NCBI RefSeq assembly: GCF_026226615.1 | Contig: NZ_JAJAPB010000001.1 | Location: 186,001-250,000, forward strand | Reading direction: 5' to 3' | Length of the DNA: 64,000 bases | Source of the DNA: Geovibrio ferrireducens | Lineage (GTDB): Bacteria > Chrysiogenota > Deferribacteres > Deferribacterales > Geovibrionaceae | Part shown: positions 35,690 through 44,893 of the stretch, piece after piece | Numbering within the stretch: the stretch's first letter is position 1 | Layout: each line of letters begins with the position of its first letter | The notes under the pieces: model-generated | What the model was told of the DNA's origin: nothing | What the model saw: the letters and a program-made list of their open reading frames with translations, nothing else | The model's database searches: none | Translations under genes and position numbers: made by a program

Positions 35690-36671
35690 TCTCCTTTGTT
35701 CCCCCGTTTTTGTTTATTGTATGCCTGAAAAACTCTATTGTCTGCCTGAGACCTTCGTAGATGCTCACCACCGGCCGCCAGCCGAGAACTCTTTCCGCCT
35801 TTGTGATGTCCGGGCATCTTCTCTTCGGATCGTCCTGAGGAAGCTCCTTGTGAACAACTTCGGATTTTGAACCGAGAAAGCCTATTATAAGCCGTGCAAA
35901 GTCCTCAACGGCATATTCGTCAGTGTTGCCGAGATTTATTATCTCACCGTCAAGCCCTTCCTGCGCTGCTGTCCTGTATATGCCCTCAACCAGATCCGAT
36001 ATATAACAGAAGCTGCGGGTCTGGCTGCCGTCACCGTAAACGGTTACAGGCTCACCCTGCAATGCCTGATATGCAAAGTTCGGTATTATCCTGCCGTCAT
36101 TCAGCCTCATTCTGGGACCGTAGGTGTTGAATATACGCACTATGCGCACATCAACGCCGTGGGTTCTGTGGTATGCCATTGTCATGGCTTCGGAAAACCT
36201 TTTCGCCTCATCATAGACAGAGCGCACGCCCACGGAGTTCACATTGCCCCAGTAAGTTTCAGGCTGAGGGTGAACCTCCGGATCTCCGTACACTTCTGAG
36301 GTTGAGGCGAAAACGTATCTCGCCCCCTTCTCCTTGGCAAGGCCAAGGGTGTGCATCGTTCCCACGGAATCCACCTTAAGGGTCTGGATAGGGAAATTGA
36401 GATAATCCACAGGGCTGGCCGGACATGCAAAATGCAGCACCAGATCAACCCTGCCCTCAATATGAATATAGTTTGTTACGTTGTATTTGATAAACCGGAA
36501 TGAATCGTCCCCCAGATGGTGGGCGATGTTGTCCATGGAGCCCGTTATCAGGTTATCCATGCCGATAACCTTCCACCCCTCCGCCAGAAAGCGGTCGCAG
36601 AGATGGCTGCCTATGAACCCGGCCGCACCTGTTATAAGGACTGTTTTCCGTCTACCTGCCGATGCTGTAAT
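35682..36671 (-). CDS. uxs: UDP-glucuronate decarboxylase (UDP-xylose synthase), apparent ATT start
   Basis: An extended SDR enzyme. The NAD-binding [33 protein letters not shown], the active-site [12 protein letters not shown] (Y-x3-K), [10 protein letters not shown] and DPKRRCPDI are typical of UDP-glucuronate decarboxylase. The first conventional start, an ATG at 36560, would delete the dinucleotide-binding motif. Between the upstream in-frame TGA (36692) and that ATG there is no ATG, GTG or TTG. An ATT at 36671, six bases after AAGGGG, gives 329 residues and is my best guess. Translation is probably coupled to ugd, whose end it overlaps. Confidence 0.82.
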   Translation of the reverse strand: MTASAGRRKTVLITGAAGFIGSHLCDRFLAEGWKVIGMDNLITGSMDNIAHHLGDDSFRFIKYNVTNYIHIEGRVDLVLHFACPASPVDYLNFPIQTLKVDSVGTMHTLGLAKEKGARYVFASTSEVYGDPEVHPQPETYWGNVNSVGVRSVYDEAKRFSEAMTMAYHRTHGVDVRIVRIFNTYGPRMRLNDGRIIPNFAYQALQGEPVTVYGDGSQTRSFCYISDLVEGIYRTAAQEGLDGEIINLGNTDEYAVEDFARLIIGFLGSKSEVVHKELPQDDPKRRCPDITKAERVLGWRPVVSIYEGLRQTIEFFRHTINKNGGTKENG

Positions 36672-37959
36672 ATTCCACCCCTTGTTCCTTCATCTTTTTC
36701 GGATCAAAAGCATTTCTGCCGTCTATGACAAGCGGCAGCTTCATTATTTTTTTCAGCTCAGCCGCATCAGCCTCAACAAACTCCTTCCACTCTGTTACGA
36801 GGAGAACAGCGTCCGCACCGTCTGCCGCAGCATACTTATCTTCATAATATTTTATCTGCCCGTCTTCGGGAAAAAGTCTTGAGAAGTTCTCAACAGCCTT
36901 CGGATCGCAGAGACGGAGTTTCGCCCCCTGAGAGACGAGCTCACGCACTATGTCGATGGCGGGCGCTTCCCTTATATCGTCCGTATTGGGTTTGAAGGCA
37001 AGTCCCCATATGCAGATTTCCTTGTCTTTTGTTATCCAGAGGAGGTCTTCCACCATAGCGAGATATTTTGTTCTTCTGGCAGCGTTTATGAAATCAGCCT
37101 CTTCAAGGAGAGAAAAGTCCACACCGTTTTCGTCCGCCATGTTGATAAAAGCCTTGATGTCTTTGGGGAAGCAGCTTCCGCCGTAGCCGAGCCCTGCGTT
37201 CAGGAAAGCCCTGCCTATGCGCTTGTCATACCCCATCCCCTCAGCCACAAGCTCAATATCCGCGCCGACTTTTTCGCAGAGATCCGCAACCATATTTATA
37301 TATGATATTTTAAGGGCAAGGAATGAGTTTGAAGCATGCTTTATAAGCTCCGCCGCCGCGGGGGTAGTTATCAGCAGGGGGAAACCCTTGTCCGTGAAAG
37401 GCTTGTAAAGCTCTCTGAATATAGCTTCCGCCCTTTCGCTCTCAACTCCGGCAACTATCCTGTCCGGATTGGTGAAATCGTAAAGCGCCGAGCCTTCGCG
37501 GAGAAATTCGGGGTTTGATGCCACATCAAAAGTCACATTCGGGTTTGCATATCTTTTCAGTGTCATCTTCACCCTTCTGTGGGTGTTGACTGGAACTGTG
37601 GATTTCTCGATGATCAGCTTGTAGCCGTCCGCAACCTCTGCGATCTGCCTTGCTGCCTCCTCAACCTGAGAGAGGTCTGCCTTGCCAGTATCACTCTGCG
37701 GAGTTCCCACACAGAGAAAAACAGCTTCGGCGAACTTTGCGCCCTCTTCTATACTGTCTGTAAAGCGTATATTACCGGAGGCTATATTTTTCTTAAGAAC
37801 TTCCGTAAGTCCCGGCTCATAAATGGGCGATTCCCCGTTTTTAAGGGTTGCAAGCTTTGAGGAAACCTTTTCAACGCACATTACTTCGTTGCCGGTGTCA
37901 GCAAGACACGCAGCAGTCACAAGGCCCACATAGCCAGCGCCGATTACAGTAAGCTTCAT
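36652..37959 (-). CDS. ugd: UDP-glucose 6-dehydrogenase
   Basis: Oxidises UDP-glucose to UDP-glucuronate with NAD+. The Rossmann start [40 protein letters not shown], and the catalytic cysteine in [10 protein letters not shown] are all present in 435 residues. Its product is the substrate of the next gene, so ugd-uxs forms a route from UDP-glucose to UDP-xylose. First gene of the ugd-uxs-glycosyltransferase-lpxK cluster. The start follows AAGGTGATAAAAT. Confidence 0.95.
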   Translation of the reverse strand: MKLTVIGAGYVGLVTAACLADTGNEVMCVEKVSSKLATLKNGESPIYEPGLTEVLKKNIASGNIRFTDSIEEGAKFAEAVFLCVGTPQSDTGKADLSQVEEAARQIAEVADGYKLIIEKSTVPVNTHRRVKMTLKRYANPNVTFDVASNPEFLREGSALYDFTNPDRIVAGVESERAEAIFRELYKPFTDKGFPLLITTPAAAELIKHASNSFLALKISYINMVADLCEKVGADIELVAEGMGYDKRIGRAFLNAGLGYGGSCFPKDIKAFINMADENGVDFSLLEEADFINAARRTKYLAMVEDLLWITKDKEICIWGLAFKPNTDDIREAPAIDIVRELVSQGAKLRLCDPKAVENFSRLFPEDGQIKYYEDKYAAADGADAVLLVTEWKEFVEADAAELKKIMKLPLVIDGRNAFDPKKMKEQGVEYYSIGR

Positions 37960-38145
37960 ATTTTATCACCTTTAATGTTAAAATGTATTTTCCGAAACCG
38001 AATAACCGGACTTTACCCGCAGGCGGGATAAGTGTCAATTTATAAAAAAGTAAGAATAATCTGCTAGAATCAGGGAGGAAGAGAGGCTGTATAAGCCCTT
38101 GCGGTCACACTTCTGATATTTATATTATACCCGAAGGAGATAGCC

Positions 38146-38982
38146 ATGAAACTACGCACAATAAGAGAAACAGTGACAGGCAGAGCCTCCGTGGATGGGG
38201 CGGGAGTGCACCTCAACCGTGTGCTGAGCAGAAGAAACGCGGAGAAGTTCGACCCCTTCCTCCTTCTGGACGCTTTCGATTCCACAAATCCGGAGGACTA
38301 CATCAAAGGCTTCCCCATGCACCCCCACAGAGGGATTGAGACGGTGACTTATCTTATAGAAGGGGAGATCGAGCATCAGGACAGTCTGGGAAACAAAGGG
38401 GTGATCACCTCCGGCGCGTGTCAGTGGATGACCGCCGGAAGCGGCATACTTCATCAGGAAATGCCGCAGCCCTCCCCGCGGATGCTTGGTCTGCAGCTAT
38501 GGGTGAACCTCGCCGCCAGGAAGAAAATGACCGAGCCCGCATACCGTGACATCACGCCGGATCTGGTGGCTAAGGTAGAGGATGACTCGGCTGCGGTGGC
38601 CATAGTCGCAGGGGAATATAAAGGAAATCACGGAGGAATGAAAGGTGAGCACCTCCCCGTAACCTTCCTTGACGTAACCGCAAAACCCGGACATACATGG
38701 ACTTACACCACTCCTGCGGATGAAAACCTCTTCGTATATATCATGCAGGGAGAATGCAGCTTCGCGGACTCGGCTCCTTCGGCCGCAAAACAGGCGGTTC
38801 TCTTCACCGAAGGGGATACATTCAGGGCATATTCTGAAAAAGGCGCAAGGTTCATTCTTGTTCACGGCCAGCCGCTTAATGAACCCATTGCATGGGGCGG
38901 CCCCATTGTTATGAACACGGATGAGGAACTTAAACTCGCCTTTGACGAGCTTGACAGAGGCACGTTTATCAAGAACCGCTAG
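38146..38982 (+). CDS. Pirin family protein
   Basis: A bicupin protein of 278 residues. The N-terminal cupin has FDPFLLLDAFD, MHPHRGIETVTYLIEGEIEHQD, which carries the metal-binding histidines and glutamate, and GSGILHQEMP. The C-terminal pirin domain has VFLTEGD-type signature residues and ends GGPIVMNTDEELKLAFDE. Bacterial pirins include quercetinase-like dioxygenases and regulators of central metabolism, and the sequence does not decide. AAGGAG precedes the ATG. Probably monocistronic, because a repeat mosaic follows. Confidence 0.88.
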   Translation: MKLRTIRETVTGRASVDGAGVHLNRVLSRRNAEKFDPFLLLDAFDSTNPEDYIKGFPMHPHRGIETVTYLIEGEIEHQDSLGNKGVITSGACQWMTAGSGILHQEMPQPSPRMLGLQLWVNLAARKKMTEPAYRDITPDLVAKVEDDSAAVAIVAGEYKGNHGGMKGEHLPVTFLDVTAKPGHTWTYTTPADENLFVYIMQGECSFADSAPSAAKQAVLFTEGDTFRAYSEKGARFILVHGQPLNEPIAWGGPIVMNTDEELKLAFDELDRGTFIKNR

Positions 38983-39480
38983 GCATCAATTCCCAAAGCA
39001 GCGTAATGAAGGATCTCAGAATGACGCTCTGCTGTGTCACTGCGAGGAGCGGAGCGACGTGGCAGTCTTTCTCTGCGGAGTTCGCAATGATGTATACAAC
39101 TCCAGGGATGGAGTTGCGCCGTGCGAAGCGAAGCCTTGCCCTGCAAGGCGCGAGCGTGTACAGAAAAGGGACAGGACGTTCCCTTTTCTGCGGCAAAACA
39201 GAGATTGCTTCACCCTTTCAGGGTTCGCAATGACGTATTCGACTCCAGGGACGGAGTTGCGCCGTGCGTGATTCAGGCACTCAGGCACAGGGATGTGCCC
39301 GTGGAGTGCGTACCGGAGCGAATGCGAGGAACGCAAGCGTAACCAGAGCAGCAAGCAGTTTTACTGCGCAGGCTGCGAGTGAGAAGAAACTGCAGGACGC
39401 AGGTTTCTGCGAGCTATGGCAAAACAGACGTTCCCTTTTCTGCGGCAAGACGGATTGATCTTGACTTTCCATTTTAATCT
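38983..39480. repeat. Mosaic of hairpin repeats, about 500 bases
   Basis: There is no gene between pirin and yceD up to 39600. The stretch is assembled from modules. A CTCAGAATGACGC segment lies near 39014. GTCACTGCGAGGAGCGGAGC and TTCGCAATGA form an inverted pair near 39035-39090. CAACTCC-AGGGAT-GGAGTTG is at 39097-39116, linker CGCCGTGCGAAGCGAA, hairpin GCCTTGC/GCAAGGC (39133-39149), linker GCGAGCGTGTA, and CAGAAAAGGG/CCCTTTTCTG (39161-39190) around ACAGGACGTT. A second, degenerate series follows from 39240 (CGACTCC-AGGGAC-GGAGTTG) to an AGAAA/TTTCT hairpin with AGGAC loop at 39385-39408. 39481-39600 shows nothing clear. Confidence 0.85.
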
Positions 39481-39600
39481 ATATAAGATTTTCCCTCATT
39501 TTGACCGCTTGAAGTCTGCCCTGTTGACAGATGTTAAAAAACGGTTAAAAATCAAGGGCAAAAGCCCTGATACGCGCAGTTTGCACAAAGGTTTAAGGCA

Positions 39601-40089
39601 TTGAAAATTATACTGGAAGACATCGAAAGCACAGGTTTGGAGATAAAGGAAGAGAGGAGCTTTGCCTTTGAAGGCGGAAAGTTCCAATCCGTTATTTTCA
39701 GCGGACGCATATTCCCGATCGGGGATAACAAAACCGAATTTTACCTTGACGGTAAAATAAACGCCAGCGTCAGCATGCCCTGCGACAGATGCCTCCGGGA
39801 AATAACCCTTGAGCTTGCGGGTGAAGTGGGTGTCAGGATAGTAAAAACCGCTGAGGAAAGCCTCCCCGATGAAATTGAGCTGGGGGATGACGATGTTTCA
39901 GCCTACCTCATAGACGGTGACGAGCTTGATACTGATGAAATCACCGAGGCGGAAGCTCTGCTGCTGCTCCCGATGAAAGTAACATGCGCTGAGCCCTGCG
40001 GCAGCGAACTGATAAAAGACGAAGAAGAAGAAACAGAGAAAGAACGCGATCCCCGCTGGGACGCTCTTAATAAACTTAAAAACAACTGA
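39601..40089 (+). CDS. yceD: YceD family (DUF177) protein
   Basis: DUF177/YceD proteins are almost always found directly upstream of rpmF, as here, and have been linked to ribosomal RNA processing in some organisms. This 162-residue protein shows the family pattern: SVSMPCDRCLREITLEL in the centre, an acidic stretch (IELGDDDVSAYLIDGDELD), then LLLLPMKVTCAEPCG with two more cysteines and a charged C-terminus. The paired CxxC and CxxxC could bind zinc. A TTG start is used, with AAGG upstream. Confidence 0.85.
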   Translation: MKIILEDIESTGLEIKEERSFAFEGGKFQSVIFSGRIFPIGDNKTEFYLDGKINASVSMPCDRCLREITLELAGEVGVRIVKTAEESLPDEIELGDDDVSAYLIDGDELDTDEITEAEALLLLPMKVTCAEPCGSELIKDEEEETEKERDPRWDALNKLKNN

Positions 40090-40138
40090 CGCCTCCCCGC
40101 AACCGCGGTGAGAGCGCAAAATATTAAGGAGTACTGTA

Positions 40139-40321
40139 ATGGGTGTACCCAAGAAGAAGACCACACGTCGCAAAAAAGGTCACAGAAGAAGCCACCACCA
40201 CGCAACGGCGCATTCCTTCGGAAAATGCGAAAACTGCGGTGAGCTTAAGCTTCCTCACAGAGTTTGCCCTTCCTGCGGATACTACAAAAAAGTGCAGGTA
40301 ATCAAGACGGCTGAAATCTGA
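40139..40321 (+). CDS. rpmF: 50S ribosomal protein L32
   Basis: Small basic protein of 60 residues: MGVPKKKTTRRKKGHRRSHH and a zinc ribbon CENCGE...CPSCGYY with all four cysteines (the zinc-bearing form). It heads the conserved rpmF-plsX-fab block, coupling ribosome and lipid synthesis genes. Confidence 0.97.
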   Translation: MGVPKKKTTRRKKGHRRSHHHATAHSFGKCENCGELKLPHRVCPSCGYYKKVQVIKTAEI

Positions 40322-40322
40322 C

Positions 40323-41405
40323 ATGAGGATTGTGGTTGATGCCATGGGCGGCGACCACGCCCCGGAGGAGATAGTAAAAGGAGCCGTTGCCGCCTGCAAC
40401 GAATACGGAGCAGACATACTCCTTGTGGGCAGGGAAGAGCTTATCAAAAAAGAGCTCGACTCATGCGGCAGGTTCCCCTCCTCTAAAATCGAAATCGATC
40501 ATGCGGAAGACATTGTAGCCATGGATGATTCCCCCTCCATGATTGTGCGCGGGAAAAGAAACTCATCCATACACACAGGTCTTAAGCATGTTAAAAGCGG
40601 AAACGCAGACGCGTTTTTCAGCGCTGGCAATACTGGTGCGGTTATGGCTGTGGCCATCATGGTTCTGCGCACTCTGCCCGGTATAGACAGACCCGCCATC
40701 GGCGCTGTTCTCCCCAACATAAAGGGGCACACGGTCATGCTTGATGTCGGCGCAAATGTTGACTGCAAGCCGCTGAATTATTTCCAGTTCGCAATAATGG
40801 GCAGTGTCTACGCCCAGATAGTCCTCGGACTCTCCAGACCCTCCATCGGCCTCCTCAGCATAGGCGAGGAAGATGTTAAAGGGAATGAAACAACCAAATC
40901 CGTCCATACCCTCCTGCGCTCCGTAGGAAACGCAATAAACTTTTACGGCAATGTGGAAGGAAAAGACCTTTTCAGGGGAACCACCGATGTGGTTGTCTGT
41001 GACGGTTTCTCCGGAAACGTGGCTCTTAAGGTTGCCGAATCTGCCGGATGGTACATCTCCAAAATGCTTAAGGAGGAGATAACAAGCTCCTTCTGGGCAA
41101 AAGCGGGAGCACTCATGGCGAGAAAAGCCCTTATGAGAGTGAAGGAAAGAGCGGACTATACCGAATACGGCGGAGCACCCCTGCTCGGCGTTGAGGGCGT
41201 ATGCATAATCGGGCACGGAAGCTCAAATGCAAATGCGGTGAAAAATGGCATAAGAGTGGCAAAAGAGCTCGCCGAACACGACCTCAACAAGGTGATTCAG
41301 GAAAAGCTCGCAGCTTCAATCGGGGTTTTAGAAGTTGACAAAGATGTGTCTTTTTTGGATAATATCATCGGTAAATTCAAGAAAAAAAACCCGCAGGCTG
41401 AGTAA
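40323..41405 (+). CDS. plsX: Phosphate acyltransferase PlsX
   Basis: PlsX converts acyl-ACP to acyl-phosphate for phospholipid synthesis at the inner face of the membrane. Signatures are VVDAMGGDHAPEEIVKGA, FFSAGNTGAVMAVA, LLSIGEEDVKGNE and VVCDGFSGNVALK. Length 360 is slightly long. The start lies one base after the rpmF stop. Confidence 0.95.
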   Translation: MRIVVDAMGGDHAPEEIVKGAVAACNEYGADILLVGREELIKKELDSCGRFPSSKIEIDHAEDIVAMDDSPSMIVRGKRNSSIHTGLKHVKSGNADAFFSAGNTGAVMAVAIMVLRTLPGIDRPAIGAVLPNIKGHTVMLDVGANVDCKPLNYFQFAIMGSVYAQIVLGLSRPSIGLLSIGEEDVKGNETTKSVHTLLRSVGNAINFYGNVEGKDLFRGTTDVVVCDGFSGNVALKVAESAGWYISKMLKEEITSSFWAKAGALMARKALMRVKERADYTEYGGAPLLGVEGVCIIGHGSSNANAVKNGIRVAKELAEHDLNKVIQEKLAASIGVLEVDKDVSFLDNIIGKFKKKNPQAE

Positions 41406-41430
41406 AATCAGCCTGCCTGCGGTGGTATAG

Positions 41431-42408
41431 ATGAATATATATTCAAGATTTCTGGGAACCGGCTCCTGTTTCCCGCCGGATGTTATGACCAACCATGATT
41501 TTGAAAAATTCTTAGAAACTTCCGATGAGTGGATAACCAGCCGTACCGGAATCAAAGAACGCAGAATAGCCAAAACCATGACCTGCGGGGAAATGGCATA
41601 CGGCGCTGCGGTGAATGCTCTGGATATGGCGGGTGTAAAAGCGGAAGAGATCGACGGCATAATAGTCGCCTCGCTCACGCCGGACACCACAATGCCCTCC
41701 ACCGCGTGCAATGTCCAGAAAATGCTGGGCATCAGAGGATGTTTCGCATTCGACCTCACAGCCGCATGCTCAGGCTTCATATACGCAGTCAACATAGCCA
41801 ACGGGCTCATACGCTCAGGCGCAGCCAAAAAGCTCCTTGTTATAGGTGCGGAAAGGCTCACCGCAGGGCTTGATTGGTCAGACAGAAGCACATGCATCCT
41901 CTTCGGCGACGGAGCGGGCGCAGCAGTCATAGGCGCTGACAGCACCCCCGGAATACGCAGCATACACGCATACGCTGACGGAAGCTTCGGAGATCTGCTC
42001 ACGCTGAACTCCCTTGGCTCAACATTTTTAGCAGAAAGAAAAGAACGAAACATAGAAGATCACCTGCTCCATATGAGCGGAAACGAAATATTCAAGATCG
42101 CCGTGCGCGCCATGTCAGACGCAGCGGATGCGGCGGTTCTCTCAAGCGGGCTCACCTATGAGGACATAGACTTCCTTATCCCCCATCAGGCAAACCTGCG
42201 CATTATTGATGCCACGGCAAAAAGGCTGAAACTTCCGCCCGAAAAAGTTGTCATCAACCTTGATAAATACGGCAACACCTCTGCCGCAACCATCCCCACC
42301 GCATTTGACGGAGTCGTGAGAAACGGCACTCTCAAAAGAGGCATGAACATTGCCTGCGCTGCTTTCGGCGGCGGTCTCACTTGGGGCAGCATGGTTTTCA
42401 CTTTCTAA
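41431..42408 (+). CDS. fabH: 3-oxoacyl-ACP synthase III (KAS III)
   Basis: Starts fatty-acid synthesis by joining acetyl-CoA and malonyl-ACP. The triad is visible: Cys in LTAACSGFIYAV, His in IPHQANLRII, and Asn in KYGNTSAATIP. The N-terminus GTGSCFPPDVMTNHDF and RTGIKERR are typical. 325 residues. Confidence 0.95.
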   Translation: MNIYSRFLGTGSCFPPDVMTNHDFEKFLETSDEWITSRTGIKERRIAKTMTCGEMAYGAAVNALDMAGVKAEEIDGIIVASLTPDTTMPSTACNVQKMLGIRGCFAFDLTAACSGFIYAVNIANGLIRSGAAKKLLVIGAERLTAGLDWSDRSTCILFGDGAGAAVIGADSTPGIRSIHAYADGSFGDLLTLNSLGSTFLAERKERNIEDHLLHMSGNEIFKIAVRAMSDAADAAVLSSGLTYEDIDFLIPHQANLRIIDATAKRLKLPPEKVVINLDKYGNTSAATIPTAFDGVVRNGTLKRGMNIACAAFGGGLTWGSMVFTF

Positions 42409-42435
42409 TTAACGAAAATACGGACGGTAAAAAAC

Positions 42436-43353
42436 ATGGCAAAAACCGCAGTGGTTTTCCCCGGTCAGGGCTCTCAGTTTGCCGGAATGGGGAAAGACTT
42501 TTACGACAGATACGAAGAAGTCCGCAGAATTTTTGACAAAGCTGACGAAGTGCTCGGCTACAGCCTAACTTCCATTATGTTCAACGGACCGGAAGAGGAA
42601 CTCAAACTGACCTCCAACACCCAGCCCGCCCTGCTCACCATGAGCATCGGCATATGGGAAGCGGTTAAGAATAAAATAAAGGCTGACTTCTTCGCAGGGC
42701 ATTCCCTCGGCGAATACTCAGCTCTTGTGGCAGCAGGCGGCATTAGCTTTGAGGATGCGGTACTCGCCGTGCACAACAGAGGCAAGTTCATGCAGGAGGC
42801 CGTTCCTGTGGGAACAGGGGCAATGGCAGCCGTTATGGGTGCTGACGATGCAGTGATAGCTGATGTCTGTAAGACCTGCAGCACACCCGGTTCCGTTGTG
42901 GAACCTGCAAACTTCAACTGCCCCGGACAGACTGTAGTCGCCGGAAACGTTGATGCGGTTAACCTGTTCTGCGAAAAGATAAAAGAAGCCGGAGCAAAAA
43001 GGGCGGTTCTCCTCCCCGTGAGCGCGCCGTTCCATTGCAGCCTTATGAAACCCGCTGCGGATAAGATGGCAGAGTATCTCAAAAACATTAAAATAAACGA
43101 CCTCCGCACCCCTGTTTTCAACAACGTCAACGCAGAGATTGAAACTGACGCGGAAACAGTGTACAACTCGCTGGTTAAGCAGGTGGCAAGCCCCGTTCTC
43201 TGGACAAAATCCGTTGAAAACATGGAATCAGCCGGAGTTAGTGCTATAATAGAAGTCGGCGCAGGCAAAGTCCTCACCGGCCTTGTGAAGAAGATCAATA
43301 AAGAAATTGAAGTCAGAAACATCGGAACCCTCGGAGACGAGGACGGAATATAA
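42436..43353 (+). CDS. fabD: Malonyl-CoA:ACP transacylase
   Basis: Loads malonate onto ACP. Has VFPGQGSQFAGMGKDF, the active-site serine in FFAGHSLGEYSALVA, and the histidine in SAPFHCSLMKPA. 305 residues. The last bases of the gene plus flanking DNA (GAGGACGGAATATA) recur about 185 bases downstream, so the 3' end was duplicated. Repeats then separate fabD from fabG. Confidence 0.95.
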   Translation: MAKTAVVFPGQGSQFAGMGKDFYDRYEEVRRIFDKADEVLGYSLTSIMFNGPEEELKLTSNTQPALLTMSIGIWEAVKNKIKADFFAGHSLGEYSALVAAGGISFEDAVLAVHNRGKFMQEAVPVGTGAMAAVMGADDAVIADVCKTCSTPGSVVEPANFNCPGQTVVAGNVDAVNLFCEKIKEAGAKRAVLLPVSAPFHCSLMKPAADKMAEYLKNIKINDLRTPVFNNVNAEIETDAETVYNSLVKQVASPVLWTKSVENMESAGVSAIIEVGAGKVLTGLVKKINKEIEVRNIGTLGDEDGI

Positions 43354-43359
43354 ACCAAA

Positions 43360-43390
43360 CAACCCCATGGAAGGGGTTGCGCCGTGCGGA
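43360..43390 (+). repeat. Partial hairpin-mosaic repeat after fabD
   Basis: CAACCCC-ATGGAA-GGGGTTG (43360-43379) followed by CGCCGTGCGGA equals the first hairpin and linker of the elements at 39.1 and 26.9 kb, with a different stem sequence. Confidence 0.75.
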
Positions 43391-43512
43391 ACAGGCTATA
43401 AACTTTTGCACTAGGGTATTGTTAAGAGAAACCCTTTTTTAACGAAAAAAAAAGTGTTTCTCAAACTCTTCCCAAAAAACTGTATCTTAGAACAGTATGT
43501 ACAGTTTCCGAT
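43391..43512 (+). repeat. Direct repeat unit 1 between fabD and fabG, with R2 copy 2
   Basis: ACAGGCTATAAACTTTTGCA through GTTTCCGA recurs 250 bases downstream at 43641. It contains the R2 hairpin (43426-43482): GAGAAAC/GTTTCTC with T6/A9 tracts around AACG, followed by AAACTCTTCCCAAAAAACTG. Confidence 0.88.
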
Positions 43513-43570
43513 ATAGCCAAGCTGAGGACGGAATATAGACCATGCAACCCGTTTACACTTTGCGAAGCAG

Positions 43571-43628
43571 GTAAAAGTTTTTGAAAGGGGCGGGGAAAAG
43601 CTTTTTTCAAAAAGTTTTCCCAGAAAGA
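43571..43628. repeat. Intergenic repeat R3, copy 3 (diverged)
   Basis: Begins GTAAAAGTTTTTGAAAGGGG and folds by GGGAAAA/TTTTCCC plus CTTTT/AAAAG, the same layout as the copies at 17.6 and 53.9 kb but with altered stem bases that still pair. Confidence 0.65.
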
Positions 43629-43640
43629 ACTAAACAAAGA

Positions 43641-43761
43641 ACAGGCTATAAACTTTTGCACTAAGGTATTGTTATGAAAAACCTTTTTTAACGAAAATAA
43701 AGTGTTTTTCAAACTCTTCCCAAAAAACTGTATCTTAGAACAGTATGTACCGTTTCCGAAT
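43641..43761 (+). repeat. Direct repeat unit 2 between fabD and fabG, with R2 copy 3
   Basis: Second copy of the unit at 43391. Here the R2 stem is GAAAAAC/GTTTTTC instead of GAGAAAC/GTTTCTC, a paired change that keeps the helix. It ends just before the fabG ribosome-binding region. Confidence 0.88.
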
Positions 43762-43781
43762 AGAGTCAGGGAGTCAACAGT

Positions 43782-44525
43782 ATGCTTAAAGATAAAATTG
43801 CGCTTATAACAGGAGCATCCAGAGGCATAGGCAGAGACATAGCTATTGCATTTGCCGCTCAGGGTGCATATGTTGCTGTCAACTACTCATCCAGCCCCGC
43901 AAAGGCGGAAGAAGTCGTGAAGGCGATACTTGATGCGGGCGGCCGCGCTTTTGCCGTTAAGGCGAATGTTGCGGATGAGGAAGAAGTCAAGGCGATGTTT
44001 GACAAGGTGGAGGAAGTAACAGGCTCCACAGTTGATGTGCTTGTGAATAATGCGGGCATAACGAAAGACGGCCTTCTTATGAGAATGAAAACCGAAGACT
44101 GGCAGACAGTTATGGACGTTAACCTTAAAAGTGCTTTCCTCTGCACACGTTTTGCAGTAAAAGGCATGATGAAAAAGCGCTACGGCAAGATAATAAACGT
44201 GTCAAGCATAGTGGGCTTTATGGGCAACGCCGGTCAGGCGAACTATGTGGCGAGCAAGGCGGGGCTTATAGGCCTTACCAAAACCGCCGCTCTGGAATTT
44301 GCCTCCAGAGGAATAAGGGTGAACGCAATAGCGCCCGGATTTATAACAACTGATATGACCGACGGACTCAGCGAAGAGATTCAGCAGAAGATGATCTCCA
44401 TGATCCCTCTGGCCGCTTTCGGCTCAGGGAAGGATGTGGCGGATACGGCATTGTTCCTCGCAGGTTCCGGCTCGGACTACATAACAGGACAGACCATTCA
44501 TGTTAACGGCGGAATGTACATATAA
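43782..44525 (+). CDS. fabG: 3-oxoacyl-ACP reductase
   Basis: NADPH-dependent SDR of fatty-acid elongation. Has [46 protein letters not shown] (Ser, Tyr and Lys of the active site) and the C-terminal [13 protein letters not shown]. 247 residues. Separated from fabD by 428 bases of repeats, so it may have its own promoter. Confidence 0.95.
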   Translation: MLKDKIALITGASRGIGRDIAIAFAAQGAYVAVNYSSSPAKAEEVVKAILDAGGRAFAVKANVADEEEVKAMFDKVEEVTGSTVDVLVNNAGITKDGLLMRMKTEDWQTVMDVNLKSAFLCTRFAVKGMMKKRYGKIINVSSIVGFMGNAGQANYVASKAGLIGLTKTAALEFASRGIRVNAIAPGFITTDMTDGLSEEIQQKMISMIPLAAFGSGKDVADTALFLAGSGSDYITGQTIHVNGGMYI

Positions 44526-44568
44526 ACACCGCCGTAAAAAAAAGAAAGAAACTCCAGGAGGATTTTGA

Positions 44569-44799
44569 ATGGATATCGCAGCAAAAGTAAAAGACATCAT
44601 CGTTAAACAGCTTAACGTTGACGAAGCAGACGTAAAACCCGAAGCTTCCTTCATCGATGACCTCGATGCAGACTCTCTCGACACAGTAGAGCTCATCATG
44701 GCTTTTGAAGAAGAATTCGACCTTGAAATTCCCGATGAGGAAGCTGAGAAAATCAAAACTGTCGGCGATGCCATCAGCTACATCGAATCTGCTCAGTAA
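44569..44799 (+). CDS. acpP: Acyl carrier protein
   Basis: 76-residue acidic protein. The phosphopantetheine attachment serine is in [13 protein letters not shown]. Strong AGGAGG precedes the ATG, as expected for a very abundant protein. Between fabG and fabF, the standard position. Confidence 0.98.
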   Translation: MDIAAKVKDIIVKQLNVDEADVKPEASFIDDLDADSLDTVELIMAFEEEFDLEIPDEEAEKIKTVGDAISYIESAQ

Positions 44800-44893
44800 T
44801 TAAGAAAGAATACGCACTTCCCGCAGAACCACAACTGCGGGCAGTGTTTCCACACACCACAAAAACAAGAGTAACCACGTACAGGAGGAACCT

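Noticed and set aside
15441-39480. CRISPR array
   Set aside because: The repeats are hairpin modules with irregular spacing and no unique equal-length spacers, and no cas genes are present.
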